From contig DATIYF010000018.1 of the NCBI GenBank assembly GCA_035517775.1, positions 46,168-110,167 of the forward strand: a stretch of DNA of 64,000 bases, read 5' to 3'. Source of the DNA: DATIYF01 sp035517775. GTDB taxonomy: Bacteria > Acidobacteriota > Terriglobia > Terriglobales > Acidobacteriaceae. Under the pieces are notes generated by a model that ran no database searches, was not told the DNA's origin, and saw only the letters and a program-made list of their open reading frames with translations. Below, piece after piece: positions 55,083 through 63,862 of this stretch; within the stretch, counting starts at the first letter, position 1; each line of letters starts with the position of its first letter. The position numbers were made by a program, and so were the translations under genes.

Positions 55083-56359
55083 TGGCGCAGCCAGACCTTG
55101 GGTTCGCAGGACATGCCGGGGCGCAATTCGTGGCCCCTGGTCTCGCCCCGGTCGAAAGTAATCTTCACGGGCACGCGCTGCACCACCTTGACATAATTGC
55201 CGGTGGCATTCTCCGGAGGCAGCAGGCTGAACAGCGCACCGCTGGCGCCGGCGATGCTCTGCACGTGGCCCTTGTAGGTCTTGTCGGTCGCGTCCACTGC
55301 AATGCTGACCGGCTGGCCGGGGCGCATGTCGCGAAGCTGGGTTTCTTTAAAATTCGCGGTGACCCAGATGTCATCGAGATTGATGATCTTCATCAGTTCC
55401 TGGCCGGGTTGCACATTCTGGCCGACCTCGGTGGTGCGTCCGCTGACGATGCCGGCGACCGGCGCGGTGATCACGGTATAGCTCAAATCCAGTTTGGCCT
55501 GCTCGAGCTGTGCTTTTTTCTGCAGCGCGGTGGCCTCGGCGCCGGCGGCGCGGGCGCGAATGGCGGCCACCTGCTGCGGCGCCGTTCCCGCGGCGCGCAG
55601 GTTGGCCTGCGCCTGGGCCAGCTTGGCCTCCGCTTGCCGCACCTGCTGCTGCGCCGCAGCCGTCGCCGCCTGGGCCGAGGCTACGGTGGCTGCATTCCAC
55701 TTGGCCAGCGCCACGGCCTGGTCATATTGCTGCTGGGAGATTTCTTCCTTACCCACCAGTTCCTGATAGCGCTTGAGATCGCTTTGCGCCTTGATGTTAT
55801 TGGCCTGGGCCCCCTGCAACTGGGAGTTGGCGGAGTCATATTGCTGGCGGGCGGCGGCCACGCCGGCGCGGGCGGCCAGCACATCAGCCTCGGCCGAACT
55901 CATCTGGCTGCCGGTGTTGACGGTGGTAATGGGCACGTTGACTTTGGCGGCGTCCGCGGCGGCCTCGGCATCTTCGTAGTCCGCCTGGGCGCGGTCCACG
56001 GCGACCTGGTAGTCACGGGGATCAATCTGGATGAGGGGCGTTCCGGCCTCGACAAACTGGTTGTCGTTGACCAGAATTTTCGTGACGTGGCCGGAAACAC
56101 GCGCGCTGATGGGATTCAGGTGGCCGTCAATCTGCGCGTCATCGGTGGATTCATAACTGGTGAGGTAACGCCACAAAAACACACCCGCGACCAGCAGCAC
56201 GATGGCCCCGATGATCAGAAGCACGCGAAAGCGCGGGTTGCGCTCATGAAACTGGCGCCAGCGCAAGTCCCTTTCCGAAGCGGGCAGGGGGGCCTGCACT
56301 CTTTCCTCTTTGGCCGCAGCCTGCGGTTCATGGATGGCGGTATCGGTATTCTGGTCCAT
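55079..56359 (-). CDS. membrane fusion protein (HlyD/EmrA type)
   Basis: A 426-residue adaptor of a tripartite exporter. One membrane helix (VLLIIGAIVLLVAGVFLW) anchors it; then a beta-barrel/lipoyl half (ISARVSGHVTKILVNDNQFV), a long coiled-coil hairpin rich in Ala and Gln (ADVLAARAGVAAARQQYD and ATAAAQQQVRQAEAKLAQAQ) and the second lipoyl half (LSYTVITAPVAGIVSGRTTEVG). The C-terminal beta domain ends RPGMSCEPKVWLRQ. It bridges the EmrB-like transporter and the TolC-like channel. The gap to the TolC-like gene is 20 bases. Confidence 0.93.
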   Translation of the reverse strand: MDQNTDTAIHEPQAAAKEERVQAPLPASERDLRWRQFHERNPRFRVLLIIGAIVLLVAGVFLWRYLTSYESTDDAQIDGHLNPISARVSGHVTKILVNDNQFVEAGTPLIQIDPRDYQVAVDRAQADYEDAEAAADAAKVNVPITTVNTGSQMSSAEADVLAARAGVAAARQQYDSANSQLQGAQANNIKAQSDLKRYQELVGKEEISQQQYDQAVALAKWNAATVASAQAATAAAQQQVRQAEAKLAQAQANLRAAGTAPQQVAAIRARAAGAEATALQKKAQLEQAKLDLSYTVITAPVAGIVSGRTTEVGQNVQPGQELMKIINLDDIWVTANFKETQLRDMRPGQPVSIAVDATDKTYKGHVQSIAGASGALFSLLPPENATGNYVKVVQRVPVKITFDRGETRGHELRPGMSCEPKVWLRQ

Positions 56360-56379
56360 AGTGGTTCGCTCGGCAGTCT

Positions 56380-57882
56380 TTACTTGCCCATGGTCTGCAG
56401 ATATTGCCTTACGCCTTCCTCGGCAAAACCCATGGCTCGCGCCAACTCGACTTTGCTCAGATTGTGCTGGTAAAGGCTGGAAATATAACTCTCGTGGGCG
56501 GCGGCTACGCTCTCCTGGGCCTGCACCACCTCAAGATTATCAGTGACTCCGGCGGCAAAGCGGTCCTGGGCCTGGGTGAGGGCCTTTTCCGCCAGATCGA
56601 CCGAGCTGCGGGCAACTTTCACCTGATCATCGGCGGCGGCCAGATCAAGCAGGGCGGTGCGGACTTCATAGTCAATCCGGCTGCGCAGATCGGCGAGCTG
56701 CTGCTGGCTCTGGCGCAGAGTGGCTTCGGCCTGCAGGGCGTCAGCGTGAGCTTTGCCCCCGGCGAAGACGGGAATCTTCAAAGTGGCGGCTGCCTGAAAC
56801 GCGCCGTGAGAATTGTTGGGCGTAATGCCAGTATCGCCATAGTTGCCGCCCGCTTGCAGACTGGGATAGTGCTCGGCGGTAGCCGCGCTGCGGAAACTCT
56901 CGGCGGCCTTTACCTGCAAAAGCGCGGCCTGGTAGTCGGCGCGGTCCTGGTAGGCGCGGCGCAGGCTCTCTTGCAGACCCAAAGCGGCAAGAGGCGCATA
57001 GGGAGCGGTATCGGTCAGAGCGAACTCCTGCCCCGGGGGAAGGCCGATGGCCCGCGCCAGCTGCAGCTTCTGCTTGGCGTAATCATTGCGGGCGACGATC
57101 AACTGCTGCTGGCGGGTTTGCAACTCCACCTGGGCGCGCAAGGCATCAATGGCGGGAATGACGCCGGCCTTCAACTCGTCGGCGGCCTTGTCATAGAGCG
57201 CCTGGGAAGTCTGCACCTGCGCCTGCGTGGTCTCGACGCGGGCGGCGCCAGAAAGCGCCACCAGGTAGGCATTCCCCACCGCCAGCACTACGATATCGCG
57301 CGCATCTTTATAGGAGTACTGCGCGGCCTTTTCATTCAGGGCGGCGCCGCGCTCACGTTCGATGGCGTGCCAGTCAAAGACGGACTGCGAGACGGCCACC
57401 CGGGCATCGAAGAAGCCGAAGGGGCCGACCACAGTGGGGAATCCGGGAAAGCGCAGGCCTTCGGCCGCCAGATCCACCTGGGCGGCGTTCTCACTGATGG
57501 TGGCGCTGAGGTTGGGCAGCAGTTCGCTGAGCTCCTTCCATTTTTCTCCGCGGGCGTTCAGGCTGGTGTCGCTTTGCAGAAGCAGCCCCAGGTTATTGCG
57601 CAGGCCGCGATCAATCGCCTCTTTGAAAGAGAGCGGCAGCACCTCTGGCGTGGCCTTGCCTTCCGGTACGCCACCCACGAAGGGGCTGGAACTGGGAAGA
57701 GAAACGGAGCTGTTCGTGCCGGCCGTGGGCGAGGGATTGCTCGAGTCGCCGCTTTGGCCATGAGCGGTCAGAGGCGAGAAGAGAAGCGATGTCGCCATAA
57801 GAAATGCCGCCGCCAGGCCCAGACTCCCGGGCCGCTCCCTACGCTCTCTGGCGGATTGATCTATGCCGATTGACCTTTGCAT
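56380..57882 (-). CDS. TolC-type outer-membrane efflux protein
   Basis: A 500-residue outer-membrane channel. A signal peptide (LGLAAAFLMATSLLFSPLTAHG) is followed by two OEP repeats with long helices (LPLSFKEAIDRGLRNNLGLLLQ, split; KWKELSELLPNLSATISE; NDYAKQKLQLARAIGLPPG; AATAEHYPSLQAGGNYGD; VTDNLEVVQAQESVAAAHESY). It is the first gene of the four-gene minus-strand operon with the EmrA and EmrB types and the cytidylate-kinase-like gene. No regulator gene of the usual MarR or TetR type lies next to it. Confidence 0.92.
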   Translation of the reverse strand: MQRSIGIDQSARERRERPGSLGLAAAFLMATSLLFSPLTAHGQSGDSSNPSPTAGTNSSVSLPSSSPFVGGVPEGKATPEVLPLSFKEAIDRGLRNNLGLLLQSDTSLNARGEKWKELSELLPNLSATISENAAQVDLAAEGLRFPGFPTVVGPFGFFDARVAVSQSVFDWHAIERERGAALNEKAAQYSYKDARDIVVLAVGNAYLVALSGAARVETTQAQVQTSQALYDKAADELKAGVIPAIDALRAQVELQTRQQQLIVARNDYAKQKLQLARAIGLPPGQEFALTDTAPYAPLAALGLQESLRRAYQDRADYQAALLQVKAAESFRSAATAEHYPSLQAGGNYGDTGITPNNSHGAFQAAATLKIPVFAGGKAHADALQAEATLRQSQQQLADLRSRIDYEVRTALLDLAAADDQVKVARSSVDLAEKALTQAQDRFAAGVTDNLEVVQAQESVAAAHESYISSLYQHNLSKVELARAMGFAEEGVRQYLQTMGK

Positions 57883-58058
57883 ATGAAAAACAAAGGTAAG
57901 ACTTTACGCTGGCCGGAGCAAACTATCTTGATTCAAATGCCGGCCCTTGAGATGCAAAGGATTGGGGCCGGGCTGCGCAGCACGCGATCCATAAGTGGTG
58001 CTGAGCAAGCGAGTTACCGCAGGAACGCGGCCCTGGAAACAGAAACCTCCCTGGCCCA

Positions 58059-59375
58059 TCATCCGACGCGCTGCAGCAAGCCATGCTGGAGAAATGTTTC
58101 GATCACGGGAAGGCAGGTTTCGGCGGGGACGCCAAGTTGTTCGGCCAGGGCGATGAGGTCATTTTCGCCATCGGCGTAGGCCAGCACGTCGAGCAGAAGC
58201 CTGGCGGAGGGGGCCTCGCCCGCGCGGCTAAGCATGGGGTACAGCCCGCGCCTTCCCAGCTGGGGCTCGCCCACGCTGGTGGTGCGGTAGGAGTAATTGG
58301 CTTCCAGCAGAGCCAGGCAGCGCTGCAGGGCCGCAAACGCCCCACCGAGGCCGGCGGGAGAGATCAAATCGAGATTATCAAGAGAAGTGTGATACTCGGG
58401 ATAGGTGCCGTACTTGGAGCGCATGAGGGAAACCACCGGCAAATCCACGCCCGGGCTGCCATACTGGCGCTCGTCGCTGCCGCGGTGAAGGTAGCTGTAA
58501 GTGGCGCAGCCGGGGCAGTGGCGCCTGATTACGTGGCGGGTGACGCGGTCGGCGAGAGTGTTGGCCCGGCGCGACTCCAGAAAGGAATAAGCACGGTCAT
58601 CGCCCACGCAGGTCACGACGTATCCCGCGATGGTGTTGCGTTTCATGGCTTCCAGGTTTCGACTCAGGTACGCCAGCGCCCCGATGGTTTCCGGTACAAA
58701 CACCACGCGATACGTATAACGGCGCGCGGGGAGCGAGAGCAGCCAGCGGGCCAGCGCCGCCGTGACTACCGGACCGGAAAGTTCGTTGTTCGCCATTGAG
58801 GGATGGCAGATGTAGGTGGAAAGCAGCACCTCGCGTGTTTCCCGGCCCGGCAGGATCACCTCGCCGTAACTCAACGATCCGGGAGCGAGCGTGCTGTCAA
58901 TGACGACGCGATACCTGCCCGGGCGCAAGGATGCGCGCGCCGTCTCACTCAGGCAAAACCCCCAGGCGCGCTCGTAGTACGAAGTGACGTAAGGTATGGC
59001 GCCGGGCAGGGAAGGCAGGGAATGCAGGTGAGGCTGCAGTTCTTCCAGGGTCATTTCCGCTGAAACCGGCTCGGAATAGCCCACCACGTGCAGATTGTTC
59101 TGCTGAAAATCAATGACGCGCTTTCCCTCTCTGTCGCTCACGTAGGCGTCGCGGATGTTCCACTCGTCGGGCACGGTCCAGTCGAAGGCTTTGGTTCCGG
59201 AAGGCACTTCGTGAATAGTGAGCCCCGGCACCAGCTTTTGCAGATAGCGCAGTGTCTGCCGTGTTCCTTCTCCTGTGATGCTGCGGCAGATGGGGAAAAG
59301 ATCGCGCGCCCAGGCGTACATCTCCTCGCCCACAGTTGCGGGCGGGGAAGCAGCGATTTGAGTCTGCACGGGCAT
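58059..59375 (-). CDS. DUF4910-type aminopeptidase-like protein with C-terminal winged helix
   Basis: A 438-residue protein. The main part (WARDLFPICRSITGEGTRQTL, FDWTVPDEWNIRDAYV, YSEPVSAEMTLEELQPHL, STYICHPSMANNELSGPVV, HRGSDERQYGSPGVDLPV, YHTSLDNLDLI) matches DUF4910, a family with the M28 zinc-peptidase fold and plausible metal ligands in CHPSMANNE and YHTSLDN. The last 60 residues (ARLLLDVLAYADGENDLIALAE) form a small winged helix found at the end of this family. It is encountered in surface-glycan gene clusters. The ATG at 59375 lies two bases after the upstream gene's stop. Confidence 0.87.
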   Translation of the reverse strand: MPVQTQIAASPPATVGEEMYAWARDLFPICRSITGEGTRQTLRYLQKLVPGLTIHEVPSGTKAFDWTVPDEWNIRDAYVSDREGKRVIDFQQNNLHVVGYSEPVSAEMTLEELQPHLHSLPSLPGAIPYVTSYYERAWGFCLSETARASLRPGRYRVVIDSTLAPGSLSYGEVILPGRETREVLLSTYICHPSMANNELSGPVVTAALARWLLSLPARRYTYRVVFVPETIGALAYLSRNLEAMKRNTIAGYVVTCVGDDRAYSFLESRRANTLADRVTRHVIRRHCPGCATYSYLHRGSDERQYGSPGVDLPVVSLMRSKYGTYPEYHTSLDNLDLISPAGLGGAFAALQRCLALLEANYSYRTTSVGEPQLGRRGLYPMLSRAGEAPSARLLLDVLAYADGENDLIALAEQLGVPAETCLPVIETFLQHGLLQRVG

Positions 59376-59377
59376 AC

Positions 59378-60187
59378 CTATTCGGCGCTGGAACGGCTGG
59401 CGGCTTCCTCGATTGCGGCGCCTTCCTCGATCAAAGAGACGGGGTCCTCGTCCAGCATTTCGCATGCAGTGCGAAAGAAATCGCCGGCGCGCACACCGAG
59501 AATCGGCCCTCTTCCTGCGGCCGTGGCTCGCATCAGGCCGCGCGATAGCAGCCTCGCCTGCAGCCGGCGCAGGTCGGCGCCCGACTTTCGCGCCAGGTCG
59601 CGCACATAGTACACCACGGTGTTCGTGGTCGAGCGCCCGTCGGGCCAGACGATTGTGCCCGAAAAGGTCTTGTCATAGCGGTAGTTCACGCCGTGGAACT
59701 TCTCCACATAGTGCACGAAGGTACCGCCCCGGCTCAGCGGACAACCGACGCAGAGGATGAGGCAATTCAAGCGGTGCAGGGCGGCCATGACCGACTCCGG
59801 CCCAAAGCATTCCGTGGTGGGCAAAGCGCAAAGCTCCGGGGCGAGCGGCCCTCGAATGGCGAAGCTGAAAATTGGATCGGCGGTGCGGCTCACTTCCGGC
59901 CACGCGCGGAAGCGCTCGGTGATCATGCCCACCGTGCTCGGGGTGCGGCGCAGCTCGAAGGGCTCGCCCTTGGTAAAGCTGTAAGTGAAAGCGGGCATGA
60001 CCAGTGTGCCTTGCGGCCCCAGCACTGAGAGCACGGTTTCGATCATCAGATCGAGCCGGCGCTCATCGCTCATGGGCGGAAACTGCGCGGCCACCATCGC
60101 ATCGCTGTGCATCAGGGCCAGATCTCCTGGGCGCAGGCCCGCCCCGATCAGAGCATCCCGAAGAATCTCCGGAGAGATCGTTTTCAT
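59378..60187 (-). CDS. AAC(3)-like N-acetyltransferase
   Basis: A 269-residue acetyltransferase of the aminoglycoside 3-N-acetyltransferase fold. It has LRPGDLALMHSDAM, TLVMPAFTYSFTKGEPFE, STVGMITERFRAWPEVSRTADPIFSFA (split) and GTFVHYVEKFHGVNYRYDK. Where antibiotic-modifying AAC(3) enzymes have HP after the Arg, this one has ADP, as in relatives found in polysaccharide gene clusters, so sugar-amine acetylation is more likely than drug resistance. The ATG at 60187 follows GGAG; the frame upstream is open but has no character. Directly coupled to the DUF4910 gene. Confidence 0.83.
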   Translation of the reverse strand: MKTISPEILRDALIGAGLRPGDLALMHSDAMVAAQFPPMSDERRLDLMIETVLSVLGPQGTLVMPAFTYSFTKGEPFELRRTPSTVGMITERFRAWPEVSRTADPIFSFAIRGPLAPELCALPTTECFGPESVMAALHRLNCLILCVGCPLSRGGTFVHYVEKFHGVNYRYDKTFSGTIVWPDGRSTTNTVVYYVRDLARKSGADLRRLQARLLSRGLMRATAAGRGPILGVRAGDFFRTACEMLDEDPVSLIEEGAAIEEAASRSSAE

Positions 60188-60534
60188 GCCTCGGGCTCCT
60201 GGCAGGGCAGGCAGGCGCGTAGTTTGGGAGTCTCCGGCTGAAGTACCACAGCAGACTGAGCAGGTTTCAAGGGAGCGCCGCTTCTCCAAAGCAATGATTC
60301 TGCCTGAAAAACCGGCGCTGAAACAAGCGCAAGCGGATGGCGAAAGCTGGTTCGGCCCGCAGAACTCGGTCGCCGGCGGACCCTTCTGGTGACACAACTT
60401 TACCCAGTTTGACGGGTTCTTTACGTGCACAGACTTTTGTAACGGCAAATACCCGCGGCAGGCCGAAACCCGGCCTTCCGCTGAGCAACCGGATGCATCT
60501 AAGGCAGATATCGCAATCTTTTGGAGGACTGAAC
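60188..60534. other. intergenic region between divergent genes
   Basis: About 350 bases without a gene, between the AAC(3)-like gene and the beta-barrel gene. TTGACG at 60409-60414 could be a -35 box for the latter, but no good -10 box follows at the right distance. The open frames here have no family content. Confidence 0.4.
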
Positions 60535-61122
60535 TTGAAAAGACTAGTCGCTGTCGCAGGCTCGTTCGCAATCCTTCTTCTTTGGAGCAGCGCCGCATTC
60601 GCGCAGGGCGGCGACGTGGCCATTGGATTTGGCACCCTGATCGCTCCTTCTTCAGCCAGCGCCACGGGACAATATCTGCCCCAGACCGAAGGCGGCGGAC
60701 TGTACCCGAGCATCAGCGCGGATTTTCTGATCCGCCACCGCATGGGAGTGCAAGGCGAGCTCTCCTGGAGAGGCGGCCGCAACCTGTACGGAGGATATTT
60801 GCCCGACCGGCCGCTGCTCTACAGTGTGAGTGGGATCTGGGCGCCCAAATTGGGCGACCATGCGGGGGCAGAACTTTCGGCCGGGATTGGCGCCACCAGC
60901 GTCCGCTTTTACACCGGCACCTATCAGTGCAGCTTCGTGACCTGCACCGATTACAGCAGCATCAACCACTTTATGGGTGTGTTCGGGGCGGGCATCAAGT
61001 ATTACGTGCACGGGCATATTTTTGTGCGGCCGGAAGTGCGCTTGTACTTGATTCACGACAATTTTGAATTCAGCTCGGGGCGGGCCGTGCGCGCGGGCGC
61101 TTCGATCGGGTATTCGTTCTAG
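60535..61122 (+). CDS. outer-membrane beta-barrel protein
   Basis: A 195-residue exported protein of the OmpA/OprF-like small-barrel type. A signal peptide (LVAVAGSFAILLLWSSAAFA) is followed by beta strands with alternating residues: VAIGFGTLIAPS, LYPSISADFLIRHRMGVQGEL (split), LYSVSGIWAPKLGDHAGAEL, FMGVFGAGIKYYVHGHIFV and VRAGASIGYSF, the last ending in Phe as outer-membrane barrels usually do. Two cysteines sit in one loop (YQCSFVTCTD). The TTG at 60535 is chosen because GGAGG stands eight bases before it and it opens the signal peptide directly; an ATG at 60493 would add 14 residues. Confidence 0.8.
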   Translation: MKRLVAVAGSFAILLLWSSAAFAQGGDVAIGFGTLIAPSSASATGQYLPQTEGGGLYPSISADFLIRHRMGVQGELSWRGGRNLYGGYLPDRPLLYSVSGIWAPKLGDHAGAELSAGIGATSVRFYTGTYQCSFVTCTDYSSINHFMGVFGAGIKYYVHGHIFVRPEVRLYLIHDNFEFSSGRAVRAGASIGYSF

Positions 61123-61293
61123 GCCGGAGCGTTCCCAGGAACGAGAATCGCAACCGCAGGGAACGCAAAGCTTGGGCTAAGGGCGCAGCGGTCCCTGAAT
61201 TTACCAGAAGAGCAGACCTGGGCTCTACTCGCCGCCACCTCTTCTGGAACATTACAATGAGCCTGCATCTTTCGGTTTTCGGATACAGGCGGC

Positions 61294-62202
61294 GTGATCG
61301 AATTTCTTCGCAAGTGCGTTTACGTTCCTCGAGCCATCTGGCGGAACCCGTCGAACCACGGAGAGCGGTGGCGGCGCCTGGGGGTGTTTCTTGCCTGGCA
61401 GGTGCGCAAGCGCCTGGTGCGGCGCCCGCTGACCGTGGCGGTGTTCAACGGTCTGCGCTTTAAGGTCTATCCCGATTGCCAGGTCTCTCCCGGTTTCATC
61501 TACTACCGCATGCCGGAGTGCGAGGACATTGCATTCATTCGCGAGCACATCCAGGGTGGAGTTCTGGTGGATATCGGCGCCAACGTAGGCTCGGTCAGCA
61601 TTCTTCTTGGCGACCGGGTGCAGCATGGCTTGCTATTCGAGCCCAATCCCGTGGCGGCGGCGCGAGCCCGTGAAAATCTCGCTTTGAACCAACTCGCTTT
61701 TGAAGTTCACGAGCTGGCGCTTTCCGACTCTTCTGGAACGGTCGAACTGGAGAATTCCGGCGGGGTGAACAGCAGCAATCGCACGGTGGTGGGGTTCAAG
61801 AGCGCCAAGCCTACGCGCCTGGTGCCGCGTATGACTTTTGATGACTTTCTGCGCGGGCGCCCGCCGCTCGAAATAAGCATCGTCAAAATAGACGTCGAGG
61901 GCCATGAAAACGCTGTGCTGCGCGGCATGCGGGGTTTTCTGCGCGAGCGCCGCCCGCGGCTGGTGATGTTCGAATATCTGCAACGGACCAATCTTGCGGA
62001 AACCGTGGGAATCTTTGAGTCGGCAGGCTACTGTGTGTTTGAACTCGGGAAAACCGGGCCGTCGCTTCTGCGGGCCGAGGTGGAACCGCTGCAGAATCTG
62101 TTTGCCTGCCCGGTGGAACTCGCGGAGGAATTCGGGCTGGCCCGCGCGGAGCGCACCTCAGTTGCATCACCGGCAAAGGTTGGCGGGCGCCAGCTTTTTT
62201 GA
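61294..62202 (+). CDS. FkbM-family methyltransferase
   Basis: A 302-residue SAM-dependent O-methyltransferase. The nucleotide-binding motif is VLVDIGANVGSVSILLGD, followed by LLFEPNPVAAARARENLALN, the acidic end of strand two, VPRMTFDDFL and SIVKIDVEGHENAVLRGM, LVMFEY in the second half. FkbM enzymes methylate sugars or small molecules and are common in glycan clusters. The GTG at 61294 starts the frame. The hydrophobic N-terminal region is a normal family extension. It lies near, but in the opposite direction to, the DUF4910 and AAC(3)-like genes, so a link in surface-glycan making is plausible. Confidence 0.87.
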   Translation: MIEFLRKCVYVPRAIWRNPSNHGERWRRLGVFLAWQVRKRLVRRPLTVAVFNGLRFKVYPDCQVSPGFIYYRMPECEDIAFIREHIQGGVLVDIGANVGSVSILLGDRVQHGLLFEPNPVAAARARENLALNQLAFEVHELALSDSSGTVELENSGGVNSSNRTVVGFKSAKPTRLVPRMTFDDFLRGRPPLEISIVKIDVEGHENAVLRGMRGFLRERRPRLVMFEYLQRTNLAETVGIFESAGYCVFELGKTGPSLLRAEVEPLQNLFACPVELAEEFGLARAERTSVASPAKVGGRQLF

Positions 62203-62237
62203 GCTTAGATCTCAATCCGGCAGTGACTGCCAACCGC

Positions 62238-63134
62238 TTAGCCGGCGGCGGCCATCGGCGGGGCTTGCGCGGCCCGCGATTGCAGGTGCGTGGTGAGATA
62301 GATGCGGCCGTCGTTGAAAGCCTTTCTGATCGAGTCTTTCAATAGAGCGATATCGGTGTGGCGGGGGGCGTTCTCGGCCAGCGCCTCATGTTCCCGGAAC
62401 TGGCCGTCAATGAAATCTACAACGTGGTTGCGGCCGGCCTCGTCTTCGCCATCGACTTCGAGCTTTTCCAGGCGCTGATCGTCGAGCCGGTCGAGGAGCG
62501 CGCCGACGGTATGCAGGATGGCGTCCTTGGATAAGTACTGCGATTTCTGAAGTACGCCGACGTCAATTCGGATGCGCCCACCCGCCAGCTCGCGCACGAA
62601 GCCAGCCAGCCCTTTGAGGCTGGACTCCAGCTCGTCAAAGTATTCCGCCGCTTGCGGCGAGGCCACGGTCAGGACGAAGCGCCGCAGCTTGTGCAGCTTC
62701 TGCAGGCGGGACATGGCATCTTCATTCAGGACCGGCAGGAAGAAGAAGGTAGTGTCGGCCGCCCAGTTGACCAGGCGCGCGAAGGCAGCGTGGCTCACAT
62801 GGGGCGAGCGTTGGAATACGACCGTGTTCAATTCCGAGTCATAGAGAAAAGCGCAGGGCTCCGCCACGCTCTGGTGATCCGAAAGGCTTAGCTGGTCGAG
62901 CGAGCCGGTGCGCGAATCTCCTGCTGGAGGCAGATTTCGCATCCGGTGGCGCGAAACCAGGCCGACGGTCTGGCAGTTTCGGACCTCCACATCTGACACG
63001 TCGAAATAGAACGCGCCGTAATCCACGCGGCGGCGCTCCATGGGCGTCTCAAAAAGTCTGGTTAGGGCGGCCAGGAAATCAGCGCCATTCAGCGCCGAAG
63101 GGATGAAGAAATCGTAACTGAGCCTTGTGCGCAT
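62238..63134 (-). CDS. hypothetical protein
   Basis: A 298-residue cytoplasmic protein that I do not recognise with certainty. It starts MRTRLSYDFFIPSALNGADF, and further stretches are RVDYGAFYFDVSDVEVRNC, TVVFQRSPHVSHAAFARLV, RRFVLTVASPQAAEYFDELES (split), RIRIDVGVLQKSQYLSKDA and LEKLEVDGEDEAGRNHVVDF. The pattern of an antiparallel beta protein followed by a helical C-terminus resembles proteins of the DUF6731 type, from memory only. No signal peptide, no membrane helix. It is convergent with the FkbM gene and is followed by the PadR regulator on the same strand upstream. Confidence 0.6.
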   Translation of the reverse strand: MRTRLSYDFFIPSALNGADFLAALTRLFETPMERRRVDYGAFYFDVSDVEVRNCQTVGLVSRHRMRNLPPAGDSRTGSLDQLSLSDHQSVAEPCAFLYDSELNTVVFQRSPHVSHAAFARLVNWAADTTFFFLPVLNEDAMSRLQKLHKLRRFVLTVASPQAAEYFDELESSLKGLAGFVRELAGGRIRIDVGVLQKSQYLSKDAILHTVGALLDRLDDQRLEKLEVDGEDEAGRNHVVDFIDGQFREHEALAENAPRHTDIALLKDSIRKAFNDGRIYLTTHLQSRAAQAPPMAAAG

Positions 63135-63237
63135 GCGGGCACGCTAGCCCAGGTTGCCTGTGGATAACTAGGGCATTTCGCAGGATGTACCAAAATATGC
63201 AACCGGGGCATAGGGGCGCAATCGCCGGGGCGCAGAA

Positions 63238-63810
63238 TCAGGTGCGGGCTGCGAGGCGAGCCGGATCAGCCGTATCGTGAACCCGCCCGGCCTCCACCGA
63301 GCGAAGCACGGCGCGGAGCCAGCGCAGGTCGAGGCGGCATTGCTCCGCCATGTGCTGCACCAGATAGCGGCTGCCGGTGGGCAAAGCCGCTGCCCATTGC
63401 CGGCGCAGTTTGCGCATCTCCGCCAGGCGCGCATTCTGCCTGGCGATTTGGCTGCGCAGAGCGTTGGCGACAATTCTGAGATCGGCGAGATGGAGAAAGA
63501 GCATGGGGCCGTAGAGAGTCTCTCTGAGGTCGCCTTCGGCGGCGAATTGCGCGTGCAGCAGTTCGCGAAAGCGCTCGCGCCCGCGCGGCGTGATGCGGTA
63601 CACCGTACGCATGCCGCCCCGAGCCACGCGCTGGTGTGCCACCGCGCTCAGCAGTCCCCGGTCGGCCAGTTGGCGCACGGCATAGTAGAGCGTGCCCACC
63701 TCTACATCCGTAAAGCACTCGATCATGGCCTGGGCCAGGCGGCGCTTGATCTCGTAGGGGTGGAAGTTGCCCCGGTGCAGAACTCCCAAAATATATAATT
63801 CAGCTTTCAT
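63238..63810 (-). CDS. PadR-family transcriptional regulator
   Basis: A 190-residue repressor. The PadR winged helix is ELYILGVLHRGNFHPYEIKRRL, then CFTDVEVGTLYYAVRQLADRGLL (split) and TVYRITPRGRERFRELL. The C-terminal helices (LRSQIARQNARLAEMRKLRR) form the dimer arm. It is divergent from the membrane-protein gene at 63863 across 52 bases that contain A/T-rich palindromes, so it probably represses that gene and itself, as in other PadR/exporter pairs. The ATG at 63810 starts directly at the conserved helix; the upstream open frame crosses the promoter region. Confidence 0.9.
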   Translation of the reverse strand: MKAELYILGVLHRGNFHPYEIKRRLAQAMIECFTDVEVGTLYYAVRQLADRGLLSAVAHQRVARGGMRTVYRITPRGRERFRELLHAQFAAEGDLRETLYGPMLFLHLADLRIVANALRSQIARQNARLAEMRKLRRQWAAALPTGSRYLVQHMAEQCRLDLRWLRAVLRSVEAGRVHDTADPARLAART

Positions 63811-63831
63811 TAGTTTAATTATACTATTAGT
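63811..63831. promoter_or_regulatory. candidate PadR operator in the divergent promoter
   Basis: TAGTTTAATTATACTA (63811-63826) is palindromic except for one mismatched pair, and ACTATTAGT (63823-63831) forms a second overlapping palindrome. Both sit between the divergent start codons where PadR would block both promoters. Confidence 0.45.
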
Positions 63832-63862
63832 GTTTGTAGCATAAAAACAAGGAGGACGAGCC

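Noticed and set aside
55082..57873. Two open frames of 463 and 489 residues on the plus strand
   Set aside because: They are antisense to the membrane-fusion and TolC-type genes, which carry full family motifs; the frames are Gly/Ala/Leu-rich shadows.
59378..60187. Aminoglycoside resistance gene
   Set aside because: The fold is AAC(3)-like, but the HP motif of drug-modifying enzymes is replaced and the gene is coupled to a DUF4910 gene, so a glycan role is more likely.
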